A stretch of DNA of 64,000 nucleotides from NCBI GenBank assembly GCA_000151295.1, contig GG745333.1:866758-930757 (forward strand), in the 5' to 3' direction. Positions 25,313 to 35,582 of the stretch are shown in pieces (positions within the stretch are counted from its first letter, which is position 1; the number at the start of each line of letters is the position of its first letter). The DNA comes from Allomyces macrogynus ATCC 38327 (taxonomy: Eukaryota > Blastocladiomycota > Blastocladiomycetes > Blastocladiales > Blastocladiaceae). Under the pieces are notes generated by a model. That model saw only the letters and a list, made by a program, of their open reading frames with translations. It made no database searches and had not been told where the DNA came from. Position numbers and translations under genes: made by a program.

Positions 25313-26374
25313 GGTTATTGTGGTTGCAGGTGGTGCTCGTGGTGTTGGCTGTTGGACGGGACTTGACGCGGAAGATCACTTGCGAGCAAAGGAGAGCGAC
25401 TGATCTTGACCTCCACGGCGACCACTTGTTGGAGAAGCACGCAACAACAGCGAAATGGGAGGTGCTTGCAGAAGAGAGGATGCGCGGGCGCGTCGAGCAC
25501 GTTGCCGGCAGTTGCAAGCAGAGAGCGTGCGAGCGCGGGGGTGAGAGCCGGTCCCGCCGCGGTGGTGGAGGTGGTCGTGCTCTGGGTTCTTGCCCGCTGA
25601 CCGATCTGGACCTGATTGCAGACTATGGGAACCGCGCAGCGCGGCGCGCGCAGCTGGGTCAATGTCGTCGACGGCCGGGTGGGATCTTGTCTGGCGCGAG
25701 AAGTCGAGCGAAGGGAGAAGCGGCCGACGGTGCGCATCCACGGCCGTTGATCGCCATCATCAACAGTTGACCACCACCGTTGTCCATTTCACCCAATGAC
25801 CTGGTGACGATCCCCTTGGTCGCAAGGCAGTGCACACGCTCCTTGTCGGCCTGTTTGCGCACCGGCTGGCGTTGCACGCCGTTTGACGAAGTGTGTCCGC
25901 TCCGGGGCACACCCCACGTCGGCATTTGCCAACGCCTTCTGACAGTGTTCTCGGGCACACCGTCAACTTCGCTCTCCCTCGGCCTGAAACCGCGCCTGCT
26001 CGCATTGCATCAAGTTAGCCGGCGCCCGTGCTCCTCAAGTCGACGGCGGTGGTTGAGCACAACGGCTGGCAGCTAACAAGACGCGTCGCGTCGTTTTGGA
26101 GTTTTTGCGGTTCGAAAACCAGCGAAACGCATGCTGACGTCACCCGCTCACCGCTTGCCGAAGCGTTTGAGCTCTGTTCTGAGCTCTGCGTCACTCTCGC
26201 GTGCAGTGACTTGGAAGAGACATGCGTCGGACGTGGTGCTCGTCCCCTTGCTACCCGCCGCACGAGCTAACACAGACGAACACCACCATCATCGCCGCAG
26301 CGCACGACCCACCCTGCCCTGCCACCGTCCGCGCGGCCCACTCTGAGCACTTCACTGCCGCTCCCGTACCCGCC
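25313..26374. promoter_or_regulatory. Long divergent NTE1/GPKOW interval
   Basis: About 1.06 kb lies between the NTE1 start and the chosen start of the GPKOW-like gene. Open frames of 60-120 codons occur on both strands but none has recognisable content. An ACGCGT word (about 26079-26086) and a direct GAGCTCTG repeat (about 26169-26188) are visible. An upstream in-frame ATG at 26222 would extend the GPKOW-like protein by 51 unlikely residues. Confidence 0.4.
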
Positions 26375-27694
26375 ATGCCACCACCGGCCTCGTCTCCGGC
26401 GCCCGCCGCCACCGCGACCACCGACCCGGACCTGGCCGACGCTCGGCGCGCGTTTGCCGCCGACCTCAAGTCGAAAGTCGGCCTCGTCGTGAACCCGGCC
26501 AAACGTCAACGACTTGCGGTCGATGACGCTGGCGCCGAACCCGCGAAACCGCTCGTCGCCACGGCGCGCTCCGACCTCTCTGAGCGCGACTTGGCCGCCT
26601 TGCCCGACCTCGACACGGCGCAATACGAATCGGTCGCGGTGACTGATTTCGGCACGGCCATGCTCAAGGGCATGGGATGGCGCGAAGGCGACGTGATTGG
26701 CCGGAACAAGGAGCATGCGCTCGCCAAACCCATCGAGTACATTCCGCGACCGTCGTTGCTTGGACTTGGTGCGCAGCCTGCCAATGCGGCCAATGCGCCG
26801 TCGTTGAAACGCAAGCAGCGGCCCGATTACGAGTTACCGACGACATCTGATGGGAAAGTGCGGCATTACAAGGCGGTCGACGAGACGTTGCGCGAGCGGT
26901 TGAAGATGGCGGTGGGCGCCTTTGTGCGGATTGATTACGGCAAGCACCGCGGGTTGCTCGGGATCGTCACGGAACTGCGTGTAGGTGAGCGGGATCACAT
27001 CGTGCGGGTCGAGTTGCGCAATGGGGAGCGGGTCAAGGTCGACGACCGCGACGTGAAGCTGTTGACGGCCGAGGAGTACGACCGGTATGTCGTTGTGCTG
27101 GCTTGCGATTCTGTGAGTGCGCGTTCGCTAACATTTGGTGAATCTCTTAGCGAGAGGAAACACGGCCGATCACGGTTGAGCCGCGACAACCGCGACGACA
27201 GACTGTCCTCGTCTTCCTCGGCACGTCCCTCGTCCTCGTCCTCTTCAGCTGCAGCACCCGCACCTGCACCCGCAATACCGTCGTCATCCTCGCGATCCGG
27301 CACGACGACTGACGTGTGGGTGCGCCCGGGCCTGCGCGTGCGCATCGTCTCCAAGTCACTCGCCGGCGGCAAGTACTACGAGAAAAAGGGCCGCATCGTC
27401 GATGTGTTACCCGGCGGTCTGTCGGTGCTCAAGCTGGAGGACGCGGCGCGGTCGCTCGTCGACCAAGTCCCGCAGCGTGGGCTGGAAACGATCATGCCGG
27501 CGGTCGGGAAAACGGTCATGATCGTGCGCGCCGTCAAGGGGCCCGGCGGCACGCGCGACGCGCAGTATGTCGGGCAGTGCGGCCAGGTGCTGGAACGCGA
27601 CCGGAAGCGGCAGCAGGGCGTGGTGCAGCTCGACGACGGCGAGGTGGTGGTCGGCGCGTTTGATGATTTGTGCGAGGTGGGCGCGGGCGAGTGA
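26375..27694 (+). CDS. GPKOW/Spp2-like G-patch and KOW splicing factor
   Basis: The protein (439 residues as one open frame) carries a G-patch, FGTAMLKGMGWREGDVIGRN, near residue 95. Two KOW-type segments follow, one around VRIDYGKHRGLLGIV and one around RIVSKSLAGGKYYEKKGRI, separated by a Ser-rich linker. This domain order matches human GPKOW and fungal Spp2, which bind the DEAH helicase Prp2/DHX16 during spliceosome activation. Start chosen at MPPPASS, just after a Pro-rich 5' stretch. A segment starting at 27113 has an ideal GTGAGT donor, a GCTAAC branch-like word and a nearby AG. Removing 42 bases would keep the frame, so a small intron here is possible. Confidence 0.85.
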   Translation: MPPPASSPAPAATATTDPDLADARRAFAADLKSKVGLVVNPAKRQRLAVDDAGAEPAKPLVATARSDLSERDLAALPDLDTAQYESVAVTDFGTAMLKGMGWREGDVIGRNKEHALAKPIEYIPRPSLLGLGAQPANAANAPSLKRKQRPDYELPTTSDGKVRHYKAVDETLRERLKMAVGAFVRIDYGKHRGLLGIVTELRVGERDHIVRVELRNGERVKVDDRDVKLLTAEEYDRYVVVLACDSVSARSLTFGESLSERKHGRSRLSRDNRDDRLSSSSSARPSSSSSSAAAPAPAPAIPSSSSRSGTTTDVWVRPGLRVRIVSKSLAGGKYYEKKGRIVDVLPGGLSVLKLEDAARSLVDQVPQRGLETIMPAVGKTVMIVRAVKGPGGTRDAQYVGQCGQVLERDRKRQQGVVQLDDGEVVVGAFDDLCEVGAGE

Positions 27695-28130
27695 CGCGTT
27701 TATAGATGTGGCCATATGCACACGGTTCAAGATGTGTCGTTTGATGTTTTTGCTGATCGAGGGAGCCAAGCACGGTCGGTTTCAGTTCGCGTTTCGCCCG
27801 CAGGCACGCTGCCACGACCGGCTCGCGACACGTCACGGCCGCTGGCCGCGCAATGGCTCCTCTTCGTGCATCGCTTCCGCCCGCATCGGCTGCAACGCGC
27901 GGCGCACCTCGCGAGCGTGTTCGTGCCCGCGGGCCCCTCCCCTCCCCTGCCCTGCCCGCGTCGCGCCGCGACTCAAAAGCGGCCGCGACCCCCAGCGCTT
28001 TCGCTCGGCTCGAACGCGATCCCAACCACTGGCAAATCCATTCATTGGCTGGACACCGGCCATCTACCCGTGGGCTCCTATCTTTTCCTCCTGCAGACAT
28101 AGGGAGGAAATGGAGCATCAGATTATGTCC
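27695..28130. other. Upstream of assembly gap, no clear gene
   Basis: A frame open into the gap exists on the plus strand, but its sequence is Ala/Arg/Pro-rich and unlike a Rossmann fold. It may include the promoter or 5' end of the NmrA-like gene whose body resumes after the gap. Confidence 0.35.
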
Positions 28131-28460
28131 NNNNNNNNNNNNNNNNNNNNNNNNNNNNNNNNNNNNNNNNNNNNNNNNNNNNNNNNNNNNNNNNNNNNNN
28201 NNNNNNNNNNNNNNNNNNNNNNNNNNNNNNNNNNNNNNNNNNNNNNNNNNNNNNNNNNNNNNNNNNNNNNNNNNNNNNNNNNNNNNNNNNNNNNNNNNNN
28301 NNNNNNNNNNNNNNNNNNNNNNNNNNNNNNNNNNNNNNNNNNNNNNNNNNNNNNNNNNNNNNNNNNNNNNNNNNNNNNNNNNNNNNNNNNNNNNNNNNNN
28401 NNNNNNNNNNNNNNNNNNNNNNNNNNNNNNNNNNNNNNNNNNNNNNNNNNNNNNNNNNNN
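28131..28460. other. Assembly gap of 330 N
   Basis: A run of 330 undetermined bases hides the 5' part of the NmrA-like gene. The odd length suggests a size estimated from read pairs rather than a default filler. A partial copy of this gene 2 kb away may have hindered assembly. Confidence 0.98.
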
Positions 28461-29367
28461 CAACACGCTCGACGTGGACCACATTCGGCAGGCGCTCTCG
28501 TCGTCGGGCGCGCCGACGCTGATTCTCGTGCCCGAGCTTGTGCCGGACATGGTGATCCGCTGCAACAACATTCTCGCGCAGTCGATCTACTCGATCAAGT
28601 CGATTGTGCTGTGGTCGTCGATTGGCGTCGACGATGCCGCGTCGATCCCGGACGACGACTTTGTGCCTGGCATGTGCGCGGGCACCGACTCCGACGCCGA
28701 CTCCAAAGCCGACGCCGACACCAAGGGCGACAAACCGAAGTACCATCCTCTAAGTCTTTTGAAAGAAGTCGAAGAGCTCGCCGTGCATGCGGTGCCCGAC
28801 ACGCTGCGCGTCGCCATCTTGCGCGTCGGGTTCCCCGTGCAGCACTTTTTCCTGCTGCAAAACGTGATCCAGAACCGCGGCATCGTGCCGTTCGTGTCCG
28901 AGGACGACCATTTCGCGCCGCTCGACCTGATTGACGCGGGCCGCGCGACCATCGGTCTTCTCCGTCTCGAGGCGCCGGGCGGCGACGTCGACGCAATCCC
29001 GGACGCGTACCTGGGCCACCCGACGCTATTGACGGGCACGGAGCGCATGTCCGGCCCGATGCTCGTGACCGCGGCGAACGTCGGGCTCGGTGCGCGGCTG
29101 CAATTTGCCAACGTGTCGATGTCGGATATGAAGGCGTTCTTGCAGCAGACGCGGCTCGATGCGTTCCAGCTCGCCATGGTGATTGGCCTCTGGCGGCTGT
29201 TTGATTTGTCGAAGCTCGACATCGAGTCGGGCGAGCTGCCCAAGTTGCTCGACGCGATTGGCGATACGCCGTCGACGATCACCGAGTTTTTCCACCGACA
29301 TCACGACCAGTTTGCACCGCCGCACCCGGCCAAGACGGGGTGGGGTTCGCGGTGCGTCCTGCTGTGA
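28461..29367 (+). CDS. NmrA-like NAD(P)-binding protein, 5'-truncated
   Basis: About 301 residues are readable after the gap. LILVPELVPDMVIRCNNILA and SIVLWSSIGVDD resemble the central strands of atypical short-chain dehydrogenases of the NmrA type. A region LRVGFPVQHFFLLQNVI then contains the usual substrate-side helix (Arg-x-Gly-x-x-x-x-x-Phe pattern), and a C-terminal helical part follows. The GxxGxxG cofactor loop expected at the N-terminus would lie in the gap, so cofactor binding cannot be judged. An Asp/Ala/Lys hexanucleotide-coded insert (DSDADSKADADTK) is unusual. The protein ends GSRCVLL, whose last four residues form a CaaX-type prenylation signal with Leu, typical of geranylgeranylation. 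Residues 44-149 of the visible part recur as a decayed inverted copy at 30553-30866. Confidence 0.7.
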
Positions 29368-29606
29368 GCGTCGCGTCGTCGGTTCGGGCCGTGGTGAGGG
29401 GTTGGTGTTGCGTGGTTGGATGAGGTTCGTGGAGGGTGCGCCGTGGTCGGTGCCCTCGCATTCTCATGTAAATATCCCAGAGGAGGTGGTGATGCTGGCT
29501 GTTGAAAGAACAAAAATCGTCATTTTTCTTTTCCACTGCGCAGGTGTTTGCCAGTTGCACCGGCTCCAGGTCGAGGTCAAGGGTCAGTAACGTGCAAGTC
29601 TATAGT
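29368..29606. other. 3' flank of NmrA-like gene
   Basis: No gene is seen. The stretch separates the NmrA-like stop codon from the left inverted-repeat arm. Confidence 0.4.
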
Positions 29607-29920
29607 CCAAAACGTGCTCCACGGTGCCAAGCGCCGACAAGGACAGCGAGTGATACGAGCACAAAGAAACACTACGCTCTCAACCACATCGTGTCGCCTC
29701 GAATCCATCAGCGCGTGCATGAGCATGGATGGTGCTGAGTGGTGCCCCTCACACTGGCAGAGCCCAAGCTGACAGCAGACTCTGCTGACCCCGGTCATGC
29801 ATTGCGGATGCACGAGGGATAGTGGTCATACATTTGCAGCCGATTTGCAACTTTTCGCACGAATTTGGCTCCGTATTCAAAGGGAAAAAAGATGCGCGCC
29901 ATAAATCCAGCACACTGTTG
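29607..29920 (+). repeat. Inverted repeat, left arm
   Basis: About 314 bases pair with the reverse complement of 30220-30528. Matching words include GCCAAGCGCCGACAA, CGCCTCGAATCCATCAGCGCGT and GCGCGCCATAAATCCAGCA, with indels of a few to about 20 bases between them. Paired positions sum to about 60,130 throughout, so the arms are collinear about a centre near 30,065. No intact coding sequence is present. Confidence 0.85.
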
Positions 29921-30219
29921 GTTGCTGGCGATTTCGGCACGGCGCGCATGGTCTGAGTCGGACATTTGCTGGAACGACATGTATCGCGATTTATTAGGGC
30001 GTCGCATTGGCCCGTCGTGAGGCGCTTCAAAGGGGGAGAATAGGCGTGTAATTCACGCATTTGACCGCTTTCCGATCATGCCGGGACCCTCTCGCAGCCA
30101 CGGGTTGTGATTTGTTGCTTCCATGGGGGAGTGGACGCGTGTCGTTCACACGACCAGCTCTGTGCTGGGCCTCATTCCGGTCACGCTGGTGTCCTCCTAC
30201 AACCCACAGGGTTGCGATT
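29921..30219. other. Spacer of the inverted repeat
   Basis: About 300 bases lie between the two arms. No gene, tRNA or recognisable transposase is seen. Confidence 0.4.
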
Positions 30220-30528
30220 CGTTGCTGGATTTATGGCGCGCGTTATGGAGCCAAGTTTGTGCGCAAAGGGTTAGAATCAGCGATAAGTATGACCGCTGTC
30301 TCTCGTGTATGTATCTGGTATGTATCTACGAAGCATGACAGACTGATGTCAGCTTGGATTCCGCACTTGTGAGGAGTGTGCAAGCAGTCATCGAGACGGC
30401 AACGCCATTCGTTCTCACTCACGCGCTGATGGATTCGAGGCGAAACGAGGAGGTGGGGAGAGCATTTCTTTGTTCTAGTATTACTCGCTGGATTTGTCGG
30501 CGCTTGGCGCCGTGTAGCATGTTAGTTT
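30220..30528 (-). repeat. Inverted repeat, right arm
   Basis: This is the inverted partner of 29607-29920, diverged by substitutions and indels. On the outside it is joined within about 25 bases to the decayed NmrA fragment. In the left copy the corresponding blocks are about 700 bases apart, so the right copy has lost the intervening gene 3' part or the left one gained distance. Confidence 0.85.
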
Positions 30529-30552
30529 TCGGGCCATGCCTGAGAAGGGATT

Positions 30553-30866
30553 GCACGTCCTCGGACACGAACGACGCGTCCCGCGGTTGTGGATCACGTT
30601 TTGCAGCAGGCACGGCGAGCTCTTCCACCTTCTTCGAAAGGCGTAGATGATGGTACTTTGGATCGTCACCTGCCGCGGCGACCGGGTTCGTGGCCGTGGC
30701 CGTGGCCGTGGCCGTGCCGTGGCGTTGGCGCCTGGGTCGTCGTCGATGGGGCCTGTGCGTGCAGCTGGGCACAAAGTCCAAATCCGGCAGCGTCGTCGAC
30801 GGACGCCAATCGACAACCACAGCACAACCAACTTGATCGACGACTACAGCACAATTGACTTGATCG
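30553..30866 (-). pseudogene. Decayed NmrA-like gene fragment
   Basis: Read on the minus strand this matches 28592-28908 of the NmrA-like gene. CTGCAAAACGTGATCC and TTCGTGTCCGAGGACG are conserved almost exactly. The fragment begins with a tandem partial duplication of the segment coding SIKSIVLWSS. It has an expanded GTGGCC/GGCCAC-type hexanucleotide array (about 30687-30715), and it loses frame several times. No start, cofactor loop or C-terminus is included, so it cannot encode the enzyme. Confidence 0.85.
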
Positions 30867-31224
30867 TTGACATGTGCAATGCACAAGGTTCAGACAGCTC
30901 AGGAAAATGAGTCAAATGATCTGACATTGCCTGTCTAAGAAATACAGATCCACTCGAATTTAGTTGTTGAGCGGCGACGTTTTTAGTCATGCCTAGTATC
31001 AGCTACGTCCACGGTCTGCCAGAACTTGGAGTTTTGCATGCGATGGTGCTCTTATACGGCGGACCACGACAGCCTCACAAACCAGGTCGCAGATTCTCGT
31101 GCCTGCTCGTAGGTAGTCGCGCATGATCCACAACAAAGCCGCCAATTGCAATTACCGCCAACAAATTATGGTACATGGGAGCTCGCTCTACCTCTCCCCT
31201 TCTCGTTTCAGAAACGTCCAATGC
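30867..31224. other. No gene seen
   Basis: These 358 bases separate the repeat region from the stop codon of the Kes1-like gene. They are less GC-rich than neighbouring coding DNA, and I find no open frame with family character. Confidence 0.4.
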
Positions 31225-32706
31225 TCATGGTGCTGCGGAAGTCTCCACCTCCCCGGCCTCGCCACGACGCTTCGTCCACTCGTTCACGACCGCATTATAA
31301 TCCATTTCGCGTCCCGGCCACCGCTTGGGCCCAATATACCGCACGCTCCCACGTCCAGCGAGCGGATTGCCCTCGAAAAACGCCGGCACGTACGGCGGCG
31401 ACTTGCCATCGGCGCGGTCCTTGGCGAGCGCGCGCTGCGCATTCTCAACGGCGGCCTTGGCGGTCGCGGCCGCGCTTGCCTTGCCTGCACGCATCGCCGC
31501 CATGGTCGCGCTCCACACATTGCGTGATGCGTGCGGTGGGCACTGCGTGGCCGGAATCACGTGCGTCGCGTACTCGGACTCGGCCTGCACGGCGAGAATC
31601 GGGATCGCGAGGTCCGTCTCGGACTCGACGGTCAGGTTGGACGACTTGGATTTGTGCTTCTTGTCCTTCTTCTCTTTCTTGTCTTTTTTCGACGGTTTCG
31701 CGGTCTCCGGTGCGTCGTTGCTCTCGGGCCCTGCCGGGTGGAACGTGATCACGTCGTTCCATGCGCCCGCAAACGACCCGAGCACAGCCTTGTGGTCGTC
31801 AATCTTGTGCACGGTGCCGTGCACGGCATGCGACGTGCGCCCAAACCACTTCTGTTCCTTGAAGTGCAGCGTCGCCTGCAAGTTGGTCTGAGGGCACTCG
31901 ACCGTGCACGACCCGTGCCAGAGCAGCGTGAAATTCATCGTCAGAACGCCGGCGAGCGTCGCGTGGGGGTAGGTCAAGTAATAGTCTTCGTTGTGCGCGG
32001 CGAGGTGCACGCGAGCCCAGGAATCGTTATGCAGACCAAAAGACAGGCCATTGTACTTGGCCTTGAGGTCAAAGACGAGCGTCACGTCGGCGCCACGGTC
32101 CGGGCACGATGCGTGGAACGCCGAGATTGGTGGGTGGTGCGAGACTTGTTCGCCGACGAGTTGCACGACGGGCGCGTTCGCGTCGGCCTTGGACGCAAAC
32201 TCGGAGAAGAAGACCTCGCCGAGCACCGGGTTGAGCGGCTTCTTGGCCTTTTTCAAACCCTTTTTCAAGCCCGTGGCCAGGACACGGACGACCGCGAGCA
32301 AGCGCGCGAGCGGCGTAGGTTCGTCGGCAGCGGCAACGAAATTCTCAACGTGTTCGAGGTCGGCGAGGTACTCGAGGTTCGATACGGGCTCGAGCAGGAA
32401 CAGCGGGACAGGGATGCGCAGCGAGTCAACGTCCTGGCCCATAATCTTGCGCAAGAACGTGAAAAACGAGTCCTTGTGCTCAGCGCCAACGACGGGTGGC
32501 TCATGGTCAACCGAAGACGTGGATTCCCGCGCTGACTCGTACGCGGCGTCGTCGTCGGACGTGAACGTGGCGGTCGAAGTGTCCTCATCGGTAATGTCGA
32601 GCGATGCGCGTGTCGTTGTTTCCGCGGCATTGCTGCTGGCAGCGGCGGCAGTGGGCTTGGCGGGCACCGATGGCGTGGCGCCGGCGCCGACGGCGGTCGT
32701 GGTCAT
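31225..32706 (-). CDS. Kes1/Osh4-like oxysterol-binding protein
   Basis: A single-exon gene of 493 residues. It carries the OSBP-related signature EQVSHHPP (about 32131-32155), preceded by LNPVLGEVF and followed by SFGLHNDSW-type lipid-tunnel strands. The order lid, core and C-terminal helices fits short ORP proteins that exchange sterols and PI4P between membranes. About 90 N-terminal residues are Ser/Thr/Ala-rich, and no PH domain or FFAT motif is apparent, so it resembles yeast Kes1/Osh4 more than long ORPs. A Lys-rich insert (KPSKKDKKEKKDKKHK) interrupts the C-terminal half; it looks like a surface loop. It diverges from CDC6. Confidence 0.93.
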   Translation of the reverse strand: MTTTAVGAGATPSVPAKPTAAAASSNAAETTTRASLDITDEDTSTATFTSDDDAAYESARESTSSVDHEPPVVGAEHKDSFFTFLRKIMGQDVDSLRIPVPLFLLEPVSNLEYLADLEHVENFVAAADEPTPLARLLAVVRVLATGLKKGLKKAKKPLNPVLGEVFFSEFASKADANAPVVQLVGEQVSHHPPISAFHASCPDRGADVTLVFDLKAKYNGLSFGLHNDSWARVHLAAHNEDYYLTYPHATLAGVLTMNFTLLWHGSCTVECPQTNLQATLHFKEQKWFGRTSHAVHGTVHKIDDHKAVLGSFAGAWNDVITFHPAGPESNDAPETAKPSKKDKKEKKDKKHKSKSSNLTVESETDLAIPILAVQAESEYATHVIPATQCPPHASRNVWSATMAAMRAGKASAAATAKAAVENAQRALAKDRADGKSPPYVPAFFEGNPLAGRGSVRYIGPKRWPGREMDYNAVVNEWTKRRGEAGEVETSAAP

Positions 32707-33240
32707 GGTTGCGGGGAGCTAGTGGAGAGGCTGTTGCAGGAAGCTGGTGGAGAAGCTGCTGCGGGTGCGTGCGAGGGGAGAGAGAGCGTACGATCGGCGC
32801 CGAGGGGCGGGTCGACGGCGACGGCGACGATGAGTGACCGACGCGCGGAGGCGGACACAGGCGGACCGAGCCGGTGTGCAACGGCGCCCCAGTTCGCGGC
32901 GCGCGGCGGATCGGGGCCGCGGGACAGGTGCGAGACATGACCTCATTTTCCGACCGGAGGACGCTGTCCAGCTCACGCCCCGCCCTGACCTAACCCTAAC
33001 CCTGGGCCTCCCGCACGTCCACCGCACGTCCACCCCACCTTCTCATGATCGCGACAATGAGCAGCTCGACGGCAACGTCGCCGGCGTCCCGACGATTAAC
33101 TCCACGACGACAAGCATCTTGCACACGCCACTTTGCGCACTGGACTTGCATCAACGGCTTCCACGACTGGGAGCTGCGACAGCGAGCCGAGCCCATCCCA
33201 TCCAGTCCTCGCTGACAGCTCCAGATCGACCAACCGACCA
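32707..33240. promoter_or_regulatory. Divergent KES1-like/CDC6 interval
   Basis: This interval of 534 bases contains no gene. It includes a short telomere-like motif (32989-33003, annotated separately) closer to the middle than to either start codon. Confidence 0.45.
32989..33003 (-). promoter_or_regulatory. Telomere-like TTAGGG motif
   Basis: CCTAACCCTAACCCT is two and a half units of the TTAGGG telomere repeat. In fungi, Tbf1/Teb1-type factors bind such words in promoters. With so few units it is more likely a regulatory site or chance than an internal telomere scar. Confidence 0.35.
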
Positions 33241-35481
33241 ATGAACCCGCGCTCCAAGAAGCGCACACGCTCCTTCAGCAGCAATGACGACGATCTTCCC
33301 GCTGCGGCCCCACCGGCGCGCCGTCGCAAACGTACTTCGGTCTTTTTCCATGTCCAATCCGACCATGCATCGAGTCACTGCTTCTCAGTCCTGAACCGTC
33401 GTGCCGTGTGCTCCACCAGTCGTGCCCGTCGTCGAAATCCCGGTGAAGCCATCTTCATCCCGAGCGGCTCGCGCAGCAGCTCGCGCGGCAATTCGCTCTG
33501 CAGCGGACAAGAACGATGATGCTGCGCCAAACTCGGCAACAGACGATTCTTTAAAGGCTGAGCCTACTCGCCCTGTTCGGACGCGACGCGGCCAGCCAAC
33601 ACCACCAGCATCGCCGCCAACAAATGGTGATGTAGCCAAGAGCGATGTAGTTGATGGTATGTATGCCCGACTGCTCATGCAAATGGCCATCGATCGCGCG
33701 CCGTGAGCTGGACGATTTTGACCATGCATCGGTTGGACCCTTTATCAGAATCAGCAGAGCCCAAGATTGCGGAACCGTCGTTAACGAGCTCGGACCCATC
33801 TTCTCCACCCGATTTGGCTGTACCATCCGCCCCGTCCTCGGCCCCTACGAGCCCATCAAAACCTGCTGCGCCAGCAATGGCTGCACCCGCACCAGCACTC
33901 GCATCGGCTCCACCGTCGCGTCCCGCATCGACCACGCCCGACGTGGCGCTGATCGTCGGCCGCGACGCGCAGCGCGACCAGATCACGGCCTTCCTGACCC
34001 GGCGATGCACCAACCCGACCGCATCCGACGGTCCCGCTGCGCTCTACATTGCCGGTAGTCCTGGCACGGGCAAGACGGCGCTCACTTCGGAAATCTTGGC
34101 CTCTTCCGCATTCCGCGACCGCTGGCAGATCAACGTCAACTGCATGGCGCTCGCGACGCCCACCAACATTTACGTGGCCATTGCTACGGCGCTCGCGGAA
34201 CGGCTGGCGACGAAAAAGGAGAGCAAGCGCGCGCCGCCCGTGGGCAAGGCGCTCGATCGCGTGCGCGAGCTCGTGGACCGGTTACAGGAGCCCTGGTACG
34301 TTTTTTTGCGGTGGGGAGATGTTGCATGAGCCGACTGACCTCACACTGCGATTCGCACCTAGTATCCTCCTCCTCGACGAACTTGACGGTCTTATTACGG
34401 GCCAAGCGCACACGCACCAGACGGTGCTATACACGCTCTTCGAACTCACGCACAAGTGCCCGCACCTCCTCCTCGTCGGCATCGCCAACTCGATCGACTT
34501 GACGGATCGACTCCTCCCACTCCTTGCGACCCATACCGGCGGCCAGGCTGCAGCACGCTCGCTCATGCCTGAAATCGTCACATTCCCAGCCTACTCGGCG
34601 ACTGACCTCGTGGCCATCGTGCGCGCCCGGTTCGTCGGCCAGATGCAGGAACCCGCCATGGCATTCCTCGCACGCAAGATCGCCGCCGCGTCGTCGGACG
34701 TGCGCAAGGCCATCACAATTGCGCGTACTGCTGTGCGGCTCGCGGTCACTGAGGCCAAGGGGATCACAGAGACCGCGGTCGTGGCCAAAGTCCCACACGT
34801 CGTGCGCGCGTTCCAAGTGGCCTCGTCGGCCGGCGGTGGCGCGGGTGCAGGTGGTGGGAGCGCCGCGGTTGTGAAAGTGCGTGGGCTCAATTTCACAGCC
34901 AAGCTCGCGATCGTGGCCGCGATCGTTGCGCTCCCGGGGAAAACACCGAAACGGACGGCGCTGGCTGAAACGCCCGCAGTTAATGCGCGCCCGTTTGCCG
35001 AGACGACGCTGGTCGACGGCGAGCCGCTACCGCCCACGACGGCCTCGATACCGGTGTCGTCGCGACCGACTACTCCGGGTCCCGCAGCAGCCGGACTCAC
35101 GGGCGCGCAACTCTTTGAGACCTACCGCGCGCTCGGCCGACCGGATCCGGAGATGAAGGACAAGAAGAAGCACGTTCCCCCGGCGGTTCCGCTGCCGAAT
35201 ATTCTGAGGCTGAGTTTGGGACGTGGTGACGCGGCTCGAGTCAGCAGGGTTGCTGACACTGTCGGCCGCACCTGGTGCGGGGAAGCGGAAAGGCCGCGGG
35301 CGCGGGCATGCGCGGGACGCTGGTTGGGCTTGCGGTGACGGCTGAGGAGCTCGTGCGTGGGTTGACGACGGCGGCGCCGGGTGCAGGCGCGGCAGCTGCG
35401 TCGCACGTCGAGGTGATTCGGCAGTTGTTGGAGGTGCATGAGGTGGAGATGGAGGGGGTTGCCGAGAGCAAGGTTGGGTAA
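33241..35481 (+). CDS. CDC6: Cdc6 replication licensing ATPase
   Basis: Cdc6 loads MCM helicases onto origins with ORC and Cdt1. Exons are 33241-33331, 33420-33656, 33749-34295 and 34363-35481, with donors GTACTT, GTATGT and GTACGT. The N-terminus is basic (PRSKKRTRS and RRRKR, likely nuclear import) with Ser/Thr-Pro sites. The AAA+ core has Walker A GSPGTGKT (34054-34077), Walker B ILLLDELDGL, sensor-1 VGIANSIDLTDR and a sensor-2 region SDVRKAITIARTAV. The winged-helix domain at about 35190-35480 is broken by three single-base frame errors (two missing, one extra). The expected PLPEYSEAEFGDVVTRLESAG, GRGRGMRGTLVGLAVT and so on appear in three frames. Corrected length is about 664 residues. 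It converges on XRCC3 with only 101 bases between stops. Confidence 0.92.
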
Positions 35482-35582
35482 CTGCCATCGACACGAATGA
35501 TAAAATGTACGCATTGCTTGCTCTTGATGGGATTGGCGACACGATTGGGACAGCTGGATCAAAACGTGCAACATTCCTTCAT

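Noticed and set aside
29607..30528. A complete transposon with terminal inverted repeats
   Set aside because: The arms are long, diverged and enclose only about 300 bases with no transposase. One arm abuts a gene fragment, so segmental duplication fits better.
32989..33003. An internal telomere scar
   Set aside because: Only about two and a half units are present, too few to argue for a chromosome fusion or healed break.
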